Positions 1 through 10,231 of a stretch of DNA of 64,000 nt are shown here, piece by piece. Numbering within the stretch: position 1 is the first letter of the stretch; every line of letters begins with the position of its first letter. The notes under the pieces were generated by a model that saw only the letters and a list, made by a program, of their open reading frames with translations, had not been told where the DNA came from and did not search any database. The position numbers and the translations under genes were made by a program. The stretch is taken from assembly GCA_947503005.1 (NCBI GenBank), contig CANNCA010000003.1, positions 186,001 through 250,000 on the forward strand. The letters run 5' to 3'. The stretch comes from an uncultured Flavobacteriaceae bacterium. GTDB lineage: Bacteria; Bacteroidota; Bacteroidia; Flavobacteriales; Flavobacteriaceae.

Positions 1-2
1 AG

Positions 3-287
3 AACCTCGAAGCTTTTTTTCAACAATGGATTTTCACCAAAGGGCATCCTGAAATCAAATGGGATTGGACCTATAAAAAAGGGAAAGTTAAACTAAACAT
101 TGAGCAAGTTCAAGATCATCATATTTTTCACTTCCCCTTGGAAATCGAAATTCAAAAAGATGATAAATCCATAATTTCGACCGTCCAAGTGAATCAAGAA
201 AAGTCCACTTTTGAAATTAAAACTGACGCCTGTCCCGACAACATTCTTTTAGATCCAAATCTTTGGCTTTTATTCGAAAAAAAATAG
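3..287 (+). CDS. C-terminal fragment of M1-family metallopeptidase (aminopeptidase N-like), truncated by window start
   Basis: Open frame from base 3 (NLEAFFQQWIFTKGHPEIKWDWTYKKGKVKLNIEQVQ...) to TAG at 285-287; resembles the C-terminal region of M1 peptidases. No catalytic motif is visible in the fragment. Confidence 0.55.
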   Translation, partial: NLEAFFQQWIFTKGHPEIKWDWTYKKGKVKLNIEQVQDHHIFHFPLEIEIQKDDKSIISTVQVNQEKSTFEIKTDACPDNILLDPNLWLLFEKK

Positions 288-345
288 CTTAAAAAGCTCA
301 ATTTCTATATTCATAGAAAACCGCAAACGCGTTCCCAGTATCGAT

Positions 346-389
346 GGGAATTCCCCGTTCTCATTATCTGTAACACCCTGTTTTCAGGG
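346..389. promoter_or_regulatory. Palindromic elements GGGAATTCCC (346-355) and CCCTG-TTTT-CAGGG (376-389) upstream of the giant adhesin gene
   Basis: Both inverted repeats read directly in the leader, 130-170 bp before the likely ATG at 518. Regulatory function is inferred. Confidence 0.35.
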
Positions 390-517
390 ATATAATTGAC
401 TTTCTTCCTTCAGAAATTTGTGTTTTCACAACAAAACAAGTGATACACGAAATATTTCAAAAAGCGACTCGTTATCGACAGACCTCCTATTTTGGAATAT
501 ACAAACCTATAGTCCCC

Positions 518-3500
518 ATGCTTAAAAACTTACTGCTCACCCTACTGATATCCCTCATTAGTGCAACTACATTTTCCCAGTCTTTTAACTCGATTTGGAA
601 TACCACCAACATAAGTACTGGTTCTTCGGCCAACAATGAAGTTACAATACCGACCAACCCAGCCTATACTACTTATAATTATGATGTTGATTGGGGCGAT
701 GGCCAGTCTGACTCAGGAGTAACAGGTGACATTACGCATTCTTATGCAGCTCAAGGTACGTACACCATTATGATTAGTGGTACGTTTCCAGCTATTTACT
801 TCAATGATACCGGTGACCGAAACAAGATAATTGAAATTTTGAGTTGGGGTAATATCCAATGGCAAACTATGGAAGATGCTTTTCATGGCTGTGAAAATAT
901 AAATTTCGATGCCATAGATGCACCAGATCTTTCCCAAGCGACCAGTTTGCAGAACATGTTCAGGGATTGTATAAGTTTCAATGGAATTGTCAATAATTGG
1001 GATGTAAGTACGATAACCAATTTATCAGGTTTATTTAGAGGAGCAAGAATTTTCAATAGACCGTTAGACACTTGGAATACCAGTGCTGTTACCGATATGT
1101 CAGAGACATTTTATTCGGCATCAGCCTTCAATGAACCCCTAGATAATTGGAATACCGGTGCTGTTACCAATATGTCGGGAATGTTTCAGGGTACTTCATT
1201 CAATCAAAACATAAATAACTGGAATGTTGCCCAAGTAACCGACATGTCAGGCACATTTCACAACGCTTATAATTTCAATTTTCCCTTAAACAATTGGAAT
1301 GTGAGCAATGTAACCAATATGTCACATATGTTTGATAATTCTGGCTTTAACCTACCCATTGCCAATTGGGATGTAAGTAGTGTAACCGATATGTCAAGCA
1401 TGTTCGCCCAAGCAAGATTTAATCAACCCATTGGCAATTGGGATATTTCTTCTGTTATCGACATCTCTGCAATGTTCCAGAGAAACAGAACTTTCAATCA
1501 ACCTTTGAATACATGGAATGTCAGTAATGTAACTAACATGTCAGGTGTTTTTGATGGATTTTATTGGGATCAAGTCTATAACCAACCTTTAGACAATTGG
1601 AACGTAAGCAATGTTACCAACATGAGCTATATGTTTCGAGATAATTCCGCCTTCAATCAGGACATCAGTGGATGGGATGTAAGCAACGTGACCAACATGC
1701 AGGGCATGTTCAGCCAGACAGATGTATTCAACCAGAACATTAGCGGTTGGAACGTGAGCAATGTTACCAATATGGCGAATATGTTTCAACGAGCATTAGC
1801 CTTTAATCAGCCTTTGAATAGCTGGATTGTAACGAACGTAACCAATATTTCGGCAATGTTCAACAATGCCACGGCCTTCAATCAGCCATTGAACTCTTGG
1901 AATTTAAGCAACGTAACAAGTTTTCAAAGCCTTTTTTACCAAGCTACATCCTTCAATCAGGATATTAGCGGTTGGAATACCGCAGCGGTTACCAACATGT
2001 CGGATACCTTTAGACAAGCCACATCATTTGATCGAAATTTAGGCTCATGGGATGTTTCTGGAGTCACCAACATGGCCAATATGTTATCTAGCTGTGGAAT
2101 TTCACAGGAAAACTACGATGATATTCTAATCGGATGGTCAGGTCAAACGGTTAATTCGGGCATTACCTTGGGTGCGACCGGTCTTCAATATTGCGATGCC
2201 ATAACCCAAAGACAAAGTCTAATTGATGATGATGGATGGAACATTACCGGAGATAGTGTTAACTGTTCTTATGTTATATGTACCGAAATTACCATGCCTC
2301 ATGCAAGTGATACTGCTACTCCAGCAAATAGTGATATTCGTTGGGACCCAGCTCCGAATGCTACAGGTTACTATGTTACTATAGAATTTGAACGAGGTGG
2401 ATCGCGAAACTATGTAAGTATTAATGGTAATCCTGCTAACAATTATGACGTTGGCAACGTGGTAGGTTTGGATTTCTCCAACGAATTCCTACCAGGAGAT
2501 ACCGTTTACGTGACCGTTGTTCCTTACAATGGTGATGGTCCAGCTGTTGGGTGTCAAGAAATCAACTTCACAGTAGTAGAAAGTTGGGTCAATAGCCCTG
2601 ATGCTTTTAAACTTACTTATGATACCACTTTACAAGAAGGAACTACCACAACACCTATAAATCAACTTTTGATTCAAACACAATCAGGTTTAACTTATGA
2701 TTATAACATTGATTGGGGCGATGGCCAATATGACAACAACGTAACTGGCAATATTACACACACGTATTTAACCCCAGGTATTTACACCGTTAGTATTATA
2801 GGAACCTTCCCGAGCCCAAGACACAACCAATCCAGTGGTGATGCCTATAAGCTATTATCCATAGACCAGTGGGGAACCCAGGTTTGGGAGAGTATGGATA
2901 ACGCATTTGCAGGTTGTGAAAATATGGAATACAATGCCTCAGATGTACCTAACCTCACCCAAGTTGAAAATATGGGGGGCATGTTTATCGTTTGCCGCAA
3001 TTTTAATGGAAATATCAACAACTGGGATGTTAGCAACGTCACAAACATGTACGGAATGTTCGGTGTAGCATCCGTTTTTAACCAACCCCTTGATAATTGG
3101 GATGTCGGAAATGTAACCAATATGAATTTCATGTTTTCTGGGGCCAGTGAATTCAATCAAAACATAAACAACTGGGATACAAGTAGCGTAACGAATTTTG
3201 CTAGAATGTTCAGACAAGCAACCGTCTTTCATCAACCGCTCAACAGTTGGGATGTTAGCAGTGCCACCGATATGTCACAAATGTTTTCGTATGCAGAAGC
3301 TTTCAATCAACCACTGAATAATTGGAATGTAGCAGCTGTCACCGATATGTCAGATATGTTTCAGAATACGCAGGCGTTCAATCAAAATATAGATGTTTGG
3401 GATGTTGGGAATGTAACCAATATGGCAAATATGTTTGAGAGAGCCTCGGTTTTCGATCAACCTTTGAATTCTTGGGACGTATCTTCTGTAACCGGCATGG

Positions 3501-6500
3501 CATATATGTTCAATAGCGCCTCTGCCTTCAACCAACCTCTGAACAGCTGGAACGTGGGTTCGGTGACCAACATGCGAAGTATGTTCAGTTCAGCTACAAA
3601 TTTCAATCAAAATATAGATAGTTGGAATGTGACGAATGTAACAACAATGTCATACATGTTCAGTTATGCTACGAGCTTTAACGAACCTTTAAACAGTTGG
3701 GATGTAAATTCAGTAGTCAATATGTCGGGTATGTTTCGTGGTGCGGGAGCGTTCGACCAACCTTTGGACAATTGGAATGTAAGTGCCGTTGCGAATATGA
3801 GCAATATGTTCGAGAATGCAATAGTTTTTAACCAACCTATTAATACTTGGAATGTAAGCTCTGTCACCTTAATGGAATCCATGTTTGAAGGTGCCGAACT
3901 ATATGACCAACCCATGAGCAATTGGAATGTAGCCGTGGTCACCAATTTTGAGGCCATGTTCAAAGATGCCCTGGCATTTGACCAAGCCCTGAATACTTGG
4001 AATACAGGCGAGGCCTTAACCATGGAAGAAATGTTCAATGGTGCAGCAACATTTAATCAAGATTTAAATGCTTGGAATACCTCCTTCGTAACCACCATGG
4101 AAGGTATGTTCGAAGATGCTATTACTTTCAACCAATCTTTAAACTCTTGGAATGTAGCTTCGGTAACCACCATGGAAGATATGTTCAATGGAGCAACAGC
4201 TTTCAACGGAACTATCGATGCATGGAACGTCAGGGGAGTCACTACGATGTATGAAATGTTCAAGGACGCAACCACATTTAACCAAAGCATAAATAATTGG
4301 CGCGTGACCGGAGTTAACGACATGGAATATATGTTCAGTGGTGCCTCGGCCTATAACCAAGCCATGGATTTGTGGAATTTAGGAAACGTCAGTATGCGAT
4401 CGGCTTTCTACAATGCTACTTCCTTAAACCAAGACTTGAGTGCTTGGGATGTCAGTGGAGTATCCAATATGGAAGATATGCTTGATAATACCGCACTAAT
4501 ACGGGAAAACTATGACAATACTCTAATAGCTTGGTCAGAACAGACCTTAACAAATGGTATAACACTTGGTGCCGAAGGTTTGCCGTATTGCGATGCACAG
4601 GAAGAACGACAGTCAATGATAGATACTTTTGGCTGGACATTCAGTCTAGATGTACGTGATTGTCCTATACCGGAATGTACCCAATTAGCTTCACCGCTTA
4701 ATGGTGACACAGATGTACCCGTAAACACAAACATAACATGGGATGCCGCTCTTTTTGCTCAAGGATACCGATTAACCGTAGGAACTTCTGCCGGCGGAAA
4801 TGATATTGTGAACAACCTAACAATCACGAACGAGACCTCCCATGAATTCGCATCTGATTTTAATACGGGTGATATTGTCTACGTAACTTTGATTCCTTTT
4901 AATGATGAAGGAGATGCCGTTGGACCTTGTACCGAAGAAAGTTTTACGATTTCAAGTGACCCGGCTACAATACCCGATTGCACAATCTTGACCGAGCCAT
5001 TAAATAACGCAACTGATGTCGTGGTTTCGACAGATTTAAGTTGGGACCCGATTTCAAATGCCGATGGCTATAAATTGACTGTGGGTACCTCTTCGGGTGC
5101 TACTGATATCCTTAATGCAGAGGATGTTGGCAACGTTACAACTTATGACTTTGCCGCAGACCTTCCTGAGGACACTGATATTTTTGTAACCATCGTTACT
5201 TATAACGCGGAAGGTGATGCAACAGGTTGTACGGAAGAAAGTTTCCATACGGAATTGATTCCCGTCCCTCCTGTTTGCAGCAATTTGACTAGTCCGGCAA
5301 ATAATGCCACCGATGTACCTATTGATACGAATTTAAGTTGGACACCCGTTGCCAATGCTACAGGTTATCTGGTAATCGTAGGAACAACCTCGGGCGGAAT
5401 AGAAGTAGTCAACAATATTGATGTCGGCAACCAAACTTCATATGATATTCCAACGGACTTACAAGAAGGTAGGTTACACTATGTGACGATCATTCCATAT
5501 AATAACGAAGGTGATGCAACAGGTTGTATCGAAGAGACTTTCACTACCGGCAATTCAAGTAGTCCGCCATCATGCGTTTTACTGGCTAATCCTGTCCACA
5601 ATGCAACGGCAGTACCCCTTGACACCAATTTAAGTTGGAACGGTTCTAGCTCCGCCGATGGTTACCGCTTGACAGTAGGCACATCAACTGGAGGAACCGA
5701 TATTTTCTCAGGTGATCTTGGAGATGTGACAACCCACGATTTAGCTGCTGACCTTCCTGCCAGTACAATGATATATGTGAACATTACCGCATACAACGTA
5801 AATGGAGATTCAGTAGGATGTACTGAAGAAAGCTTCATGACAGACGGACCACCGTTATGTACAACATTGTTAACTCCGGCAAACGGAGCAGCAAATATTG
5901 CTGTTGATACCGATATTGAGTGGAATTCAAGTACAAATGCGGATGGGTATAAATTGACTGTCACAGGTAGTACAAGTACCGCTAATAATTTGACCGATTT
6001 CGATGTAACCGCAGGCACGACTTATAATTTCGCCAATGATTTTGATAGAGGGGAAACCGTTTCGGTAACCATTACCCCATACAATAGCATAGGTGATGCA
6101 GTTGGATGTACTTCGGAGAGCTTTACAATTATTCCTCCACCGGTACCACCTTGTACAACCCTCATGACTCCAGCTAATGGAGCTACCGATATTGCAATGG
6201 ATACTGATATCACATGGAATGCTGTAGCAGGTGCTGATGGATACAAATTGACCGTTACCGGAAGTACTAGCACCGCCAATAATTTGACCGACCTTGATGT
6301 AACATCGGGCACTACGCATAGTTTCACAAATAATTTTGACCAAGGTGAAACCGTTTCTGTAACTGTTGTTCCTTATAATAATCAAGGCGATGCTATCGGA
6401 TGTACGGTTGAAACCTTTACTATAAGACCTGTTCCAGCATGTAACAGCTTAATTACGCCAGCAGATGGTGCAGTCGATGTTGCAGTTGATACAGACATGT

Positions 6501-8455
6501 CTTGGACTGTAGTTAGCAAAGCTACAGGTTACAGGCTTACTGTGGTAGCGAGCAGCAGTACAGCGAATAATGTTACCGATATTGATATTACTTCAGGGAA
6601 TACCTATAATTTTCCAAATGACTTTGAGCAAGGTGAAACGGTTACGGTTACCATCACACCCTATAATGAATCGGGTGATGCTATCGGATGTGCTTCCGAA
6701 GGCTGGACCGTCAAACCAGTTCCTGCTTGTACAAACCTCTTGGCCCCTGCTGATGGAGCCATAGATGTTGCTGTAGATACTGATATTGAATGGAATGCAA
6801 TTCCTGAAGCTACTGGTTACAAATTAACTGTTACGGGAAGCAGTAGTACAGCCAACAATTTGACCGACTTCGATGTAACCGCAGGCAACACTTACAATTT
6901 CGCAAATGATTTTGAACAAGGAGAAACAGTTACTGTAACAGTAGTTCCGTATAATGAAGTTGGCGATGCGATAGGATGTTCTTCAGAAAGTTTTACCATC
7001 AAACCGGTTCCTAATTGCACAAACTTAATTGCACCCGCAAACGGGGCGATTGATGTTGCTGTGGATACTGATATTTCTTGGACACCAATTGCAGATGCAA
7101 ACGGATACAAACTAACCGTAACGGCCAGTTCAAGCACTGCCAATAATTTGACCGACTTCGATGTCAATTCAGGAACATCATATGATTTTCCAAGCGATTT
7201 CGAACAGTCAGAAACAGTTACAGTTACTATAACGCCGTACAATGAAGTAGGTGATGCTATTGGATGTACTTCGGAGAGTTTCACCATCAAATCAGTGCCT
7301 TTATGTACTAATTTGACAGCTCCCATAAACGGCGAAATTGTTGCACAGGCACCAGATATTTCATGGAATCCGATTGCTAACGCTGATGGTTATAAATTAA
7401 CGATTAGCGGAAGCAACACAACCATCAATAACATCACTGATTTTGAATTCGTAGGAACCACTTATGTTTTTCCAAATGACTTTACGCAAGGCGAGGTTGT
7501 TACGGTCACCATTACTCCGTTCAATGAAGTTGGTGACGCTATCGGATGTACTTCAGAAAGTTTTACGATTCGACCAGTACCAAATTGTACGAATCTAGTT
7601 TCGCCCTTAAATAATGCAGGGCAGGTTTCAGTGATGACGGATATTTCTTGGAATGCCAGCTTCGACGCTGATGGTTACCATGTTTCAGTAGGTACCTCTC
7701 CAAACGGAACTGATATCGTTAATAACGAAGATGTAGCTTCTTTGACGAGTTATACTTTTGCCCAAGATCTGCCCTCTGAAACCCTGATTTATGTAACCGT
7801 TATCCCTTACAATACTTCAGGTGAAGCTGATGGATGTACTTCCGACAGTTTTACCACAGAGGTCATTATTCCCGATTGCTCTGTATTGTCTAGTCCTTTT
7901 AATGGAGAAACCGATGTGTCCTTGGAACCCAGTATTAGTTGGGAAGAAGTAGAAAAAACGGATGGATATCGCATATCCTTAGGAACGTCTCCCAATGGAA
8001 CCGATATTTTGGACAACCAAGACATGGGTTCACTTACAAGTTATACCCATAGCGGTGAACTTCCTTTTGACACCGAGATTTTCGTAACCATTACACCGTA
8101 TAATACTGTTGGTAATGCAGAGGCATGTGAGCAACAATCGTTTACCACCTTGATACCTGAAGATGACACCAAATATGGATTCTCTCCTGATGGCGATGGC
8201 GTCAATGAATATTGGCATATCGACAACATCGAGTATTATCCGGAAAATATGGTTACGGTTTACAATAGATGGGGTGACCTTGTGTTCCAGATTGAAAACT
8301 ATGACAATGCTTCCAGCGTTTTCAGTGGTGAGGCGAACCGAATGACAAAAATGGGAGCAAGTGACCTTCCCGCAGGCACTTATTTCTTTAACATCGATGT
8401 ACCAAAAGAGAATATTCTTAAAAAGACAAAGGGCTACGTAGTCATAAAGCGTTAA
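518..8455 (+). CDS. Giant secreted multidomain surface protein: two PKD-like + DUF285/BspA-like repeat blocks, tandem FN3-like domains, C-terminal gliding-motility/T9SS type B sorting domain (CHU_C)
   Basis: ORF 440..8455; better start at ATG 518 (MLKNLLLTLLISLISATTFSQ signal peptide). PKD-like (YDVDWGDGQ...ITHSYAAQGTYTIMISG), many FNQPLNSWNVSNVTNMSYMF repeats, FN3-like repeats ending GDAIGCTSESFTI, C-terminus FSPDGDGVNEYWHIDNIEYYPENMVTVYNRWGDLVF...GTYFFNIDV. Confidence 0.93.
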   Translation: MLKNLLLTLLISLISATTFSQSFNSIWNTTNISTGSSANNEVTIPTNPAYTTYNYDVDWGDGQSDSGVTGDITHSYAAQGTYTIMISGTFPAIYFNDTGDRNKIIEILSWGNIQWQTMEDAFHGCENINFDAIDAPDLSQATSLQNMFRDCISFNGIVNNWDVSTITNLSGLFRGARIFNRPLDTWNTSAVTDMSETFYSASAFNEPLDNWNTGAVTNMSGMFQGTSFNQNINNWNVAQVTDMSGTFHNAYNFNFPLNNWNVSNVTNMSHMFDNSGFNLPIANWDVSSVTDMSSMFAQARFNQPIGNWDISSVIDISAMFQRNRTFNQPLNTWNVSNVTNMSGVFDGFYWDQVYNQPLDNWNVSNVTNMSYMFRDNSAFNQDISGWDVSNVTNMQGMFSQTDVFNQNISGWNVSNVTNMANMFQRALAFNQPLNSWIVTNVTNISAMFNNATAFNQPLNSWNLSNVTSFQSLFYQATSFNQDISGWNTAAVTNMSDTFRQATSFDRNLGSWDVSGVTNMANMLSSCGISQENYDDILIGWSGQTVNSGITLGATGLQYCDAITQRQSLIDDDGWNITGDSVNCSYVICTEITMPHASDTATPANSDIRWDPAPNATGYYVTIEFERGGSRNYVSINGNPANNYDVGNVVGLDFSNEFLPGDTVYVTVVPYNGDGPAVGCQEINFTVVESWVNSPDAFKLTYDTTLQEGTTTTPINQLLIQTQSGLTYDYNIDWGDGQYDNNVTGNITHTYLTPGIYTVSIIGTFPSPRHNQSSGDAYKLLSIDQWGTQVWESMDNAFAGCENMEYNASDVPNLTQVENMGGMFIVCRNFNGNINNWDVSNVTNMYGMFGVASVFNQPLDNWDVGNVTNMNFMFSGASEFNQNINNWDTSSVTNFARMFRQATVFHQPLNSWDVSSATDMSQMFSYAEAFNQPLNNWNVAAVTDMSDMFQNTQAFNQNIDVWDVGNVTNMANMFERASVFDQPLNSWDVSSVTGMAYMFNSASAFNQPLNSWNVGSVTNMRSMFSSATNFNQNIDSWNVTNVTTMSYMFSYATSFNEPLNSWDVNSVVNMSGMFRGAGAFDQPLDNWNVSAVANMSNMFENAIVFNQPINTWNVSSVTLMESMFEGAELYDQPMSNWNVAVVTNFEAMFKDALAFDQALNTWNTGEALTMEEMFNGAATFNQDLNAWNTSFVTTMEGMFEDAITFNQSLNSWNVASVTTMEDMFNGATAFNGTIDAWNVRGVTTMYEMFKDATTFNQSINNWRVTGVNDMEYMFSGASAYNQAMDLWNLGNVSMRSAFYNATSLNQDLSAWDVSGVSNMEDMLDNTALIRENYDNTLIAWSEQTLTNGITLGAEGLPYCDAQEERQSMIDTFGWTFSLDVRDCPIPECTQLASPLNGDTDVPVNTNITWDAALFAQGYRLTVGTSAGGNDIVNNLTITNETSHEFASDFNTGDIVYVTLIPFNDEGDAVGPCTEESFTISSDPATIPDCTILTEPLNNATDVVVSTDLSWDPISNADGYKLTVGTSSGATDILNAEDVGNVTTYDFAADLPEDTDIFVTIVTYNAEGDATGCTEESFHTELIPVPPVCSNLTSPANNATDVPIDTNLSWTPVANATGYLVIVGTTSGGIEVVNNIDVGNQTSYDIPTDLQEGRLHYVTIIPYNNEGDATGCIEETFTTGNSSSPPSCVLLANPVHNATAVPLDTNLSWNGSSSADGYRLTVGTSTGGTDIFSGDLGDVTTHDLAADLPASTMIYVNITAYNVNGDSVGCTEESFMTDGPPLCTTLLTPANGAANIAVDTDIEWNSSTNADGYKLTVTGSTSTANNLTDFDVTAGTTYNFANDFDRGETVSVTITPYNSIGDAVGCTSESFTIIPPPVPPCTTLMTPANGATDIAMDTDITWNAVAGADGYKLTVTGSTSTANNLTDLDVTSGTTHSFTNNFDQGETVSVTVVPYNNQGDAIGCTVETFTIRPVPACNSLITPADGAVDVAVDTDMSWTVVSKATGYRLTVVASSSTANNVTDIDITSGNTYNFPNDFEQGETVTVTITPYNESGDAIGCASEGWTVKPVPACTNLLAPADGAIDVAVDTDIEWNAIPEATGYKLTVTGSSSTANNLTDFDVTAGNTYNFANDFEQGETVTVTVVPYNEVGDAIGCSSESFTIKPVPNCTNLIAPANGAIDVAVDTDISWTPIADANGYKLTVTASSSTANNLTDFDVNSGTSYDFPSDFEQSETVTVTITPYNEVGDAIGCTSESFTIKSVPLCTNLTAPINGEIVAQAPDISWNPIANADGYKLTISGSNTTINNITDFEFVGTTYVFPNDFTQGEVVTVTITPFNEVGDAIGCTSESFTIRPVPNCTNLVSPLNNAGQVSVMTDISWNASFDADGYHVSVGTSPNGTDIVNNEDVASLTSYTFAQDLPSETLIYVTVIPYNTSGEADGCTSDSFTTEVIIPDCSVLSSPFNGETDVSLEPSISWEEVEKTDGYRISLGTSPNGTDILDNQDMGSLTSYTHSGELPFDTEIFVTITPYNTVGNAEACEQQSFTTLIPEDDTKYGFSPDGDGVNEYWHIDNIEYYPENMVTVYNRWGDLVFQIENYDNASSVFSGEANRMTKMGASDLPAGTYFFNIDVPKENILKKTKGYVVIKR
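868..2200 (+). repeat. DUF285/BspA-like repeat block 1 (about 15 units of 24-25 aa)
   Basis: Recurring W(N/D)VSxVTNMSxMF pattern counted by eye in the translation. Confidence 0.85.
2890..4600 (+). repeat. DUF285/BspA-like repeat block 2 (about 20 units)
   Basis: Same repeat as block 1, again preceded by a PKD-like domain and closed by the same capping sequence (xENYDxxLIxWSxQTxxxGITLGAxGLxYCDAxxxRQSxID). Confidence 0.85.
4665..8150 (+). repeat. Tandem array of about 12 FN3-like domains (about 290 nt period)
   Basis: Repeated C(T/S)xLxxPxxGAxDVAVDTDIxWxxxxxAxGYKLTVxxS...GETVxVTIxPYNxxGDAxGCxxESFT. Confidence 0.85.
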
Positions 8456-8459
8456 ACAG

Positions 8460-9383
8460 ATGAAGACAACTAAATATTTTGGCACGCTGGTACTAGGTAT
8501 CCTACTGTCGTTCAATTCGTTATTCGGTCAGCAAACAGCTTCCTATCCCGAATATAATTTTAATCCGTTCATTATTAATTCCGCATATGCGGGATTGCTA
8601 CCCAATACTGAAGCAACGGCAAGTAATACAGGTTTCAGCTCGTTCGAAGGAAGTCCACGAAACTTCAGTTTGAGTTTCCATTCGCCCTTGAATGACGGCA
8701 AAGTAGGTCTTGGAGCAGGTTTTGTTCGAGACCAAATCGGCGTAACTACCTCAACTCAGGCTTTTGCAGCCTACTCCTATAAAATATTCTTCGATTTTGA
8801 AGATAACCGACCGTATTGGCAGATCTATCAACCTGGAGTTCTTTCTTTCGGCATCACTGCAGGGGTCAACCAATTTCAAGACAACCTTTTGGAACTTGGC
8901 ATTGCAGATGACCCCAATTTTTCAGAAAACATTAATGCTACCATACCAACTATAGGAGTTGGTTTTCTGTTCAACCATGCGCGGTTTTTCGCGGGTGCAT
9001 CAGCACCAAATATTTTGGGAGATAAGCTGGCCTCAAGAGATGATTTAGACTTATCGAACCCTATTTACGGGTATTTCGGATATCGATTTTATACCACTAT
9101 TTTCGAAAAAATGATGATAAAACCAAACGTTTTATTGAAATACGAGGATGGTGCCCCATTGCAAATTGATATGAACCTTTCGGCAAGCTTCCAAAATCGT
9201 TTTGAGATTGGAGCGGGTTATAGAACTACCTCCTCAGTCAATCTCTTGGCGGGTGTATATCTTATCAACAACTTTCGGTTGATATACAATTACAATATGG
9301 CCGTTAAAGATTCTCCCTTAGGCAATACCCATGGTATCGTCTTGAGTTATCGCTTTGGAAAAGGTTACGCGAACGGAAGCTAA
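8460..9383 (+). CDS. Type IX secretion system membrane protein, PorP/SprF family
   Basis: Signal peptide, YPEYNFNPFIINSAYAG, GKVGLGAGFVRDQIGVTTSTQAFAAYSYKI, C-terminal barrel; sits 4 bp after a CHU_C protein gene, a typical pairing. Confidence 0.9.
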   Translation: MKTTKYFGTLVLGILLSFNSLFGQQTASYPEYNFNPFIINSAYAGLLPNTEATASNTGFSSFEGSPRNFSLSFHSPLNDGKVGLGAGFVRDQIGVTTSTQAFAAYSYKIFFDFEDNRPYWQIYQPGVLSFGITAGVNQFQDNLLELGIADDPNFSENINATIPTIGVGFLFNHARFFAGASAPNILGDKLASRDDLDLSNPIYGYFGYRFYTTIFEKMMIKPNVLLKYEDGAPLQIDMNLSASFQNRFEIGAGYRTTSSVNLLAGVYLINNFRLIYNYNMAVKDSPLGNTHGIVLSYRFGKGYANGS

Positions 9384-9531
9384 CAATTCCCTGTTTTCTT
9401 GGAAAGGTAATGGAGTTATTTGAATATAATGACCAGCGCGGCAAGGAGTTTAAAACATATCAATCAAGCTACAAATCCTAGGATGCTTTAGGCAGAGTAC
9501 TTCTAAAAATAATAAGACAGAAAAATAATCG

Positions 9532-10224
9532 ATGCAAAAGATATACAACTATGTCTTTCAAATTTCCCCAAAAAAACTTGCCGTATATTTAGTATTGGGA
9601 CCTTTATTGTTGTTTTTGGCGCATACAATAACAACGATTACGTTTAGAGTTATTTCAGATAGTTCACCCCCGAACCAAAGCTTCATCAATATTGTTTCAG
9701 GAACGTTTTTTCTTTTATTAGGAATGCTTGTGTTACTATGGCTATTCTGGTTACGAAGCACCGTTTTTTCCATTGCAGAAGCACAGTTGGGCTTAGCTCG
9801 AAAATGGTTTCAAATTGCCTATTTGATTTTGTGTTTTTTTGTGCTCTTTAATCTAAGCGCCTATTTAATCGAGTATTTGGCAGAAATCGGAAAGTGGAAT
9901 GGCAACAATTTGCATTTGATTTATGCCGCAAGGGAGTTAATAAATTTTTCTGGTATTATCATAGCATACCCAATCGTTTGTCTTTATGCCGCAAGTGCTG
10001 CCACATTGAAAAGAAATACACAACAGGCTACTTTTGTTCATGCAATCCCCTTTACATTACTTCTCATTTTTGGTACTGTTTTAGGCATACCATTTTTGCA
10101 TAAATATTTTAGTACGAAAACTTCAACAAACTCCGAAATTGTAATTATATATTCGATTGCTTTTGGATTCTGCATCATTCTTTTTATCGTTGGTTTTATC
10201 GCAGCCGTAACCGGGCTAATATAG
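9532..10224 (+). CDS. Hypothetical multi-pass membrane protein
   Basis: 230 aa ORF with several hydrophobic segments; no family recognised. Confidence 0.65.
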   Translation: MQKIYNYVFQISPKKLAVYLVLGPLLLFLAHTITTITFRVISDSSPPNQSFINIVSGTFFLLLGMLVLLWLFWLRSTVFSIAEAQLGLARKWFQIAYLILCFFVLFNLSAYLIEYLAEIGKWNGNNLHLIYAARELINFSGIIIAYPIVCLYAASAATLKRNTQQATFVHAIPFTLLLIFGTVLGIPFLHKYFSTKTSTNSEIVIIYSIAFGFCIILFIVGFIAAVTGLI

Positions 10225-10231
10225 TAAAAGA

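Noticed and set aside
440-517. N-terminal extension of the giant ORF from GTG 440
   Set aside because: The signal peptide begins at ATG 518 (MLKNLLLTLLISLISATTFSQ); the 26 upstream residues would bury it.
868-4600. Regular ~75-nt periodicity considered as a CRISPR array or DNA satellite
   Set aside because: The period is in frame, degenerate at nucleotide level and encodes the known DUF285/BspA-like protein repeat; there are no spacers or cas genes.
713-8515. Many antisense and out-of-frame ORFs (61-161 aa) across the giant adhesin gene
   Set aside because: They arise from the repetitive, stop-poor antisense of the DUF285 and FN3-like repeats; they lack coherent family motifs and lie wholly within a well supported CDS (or run just past its end).
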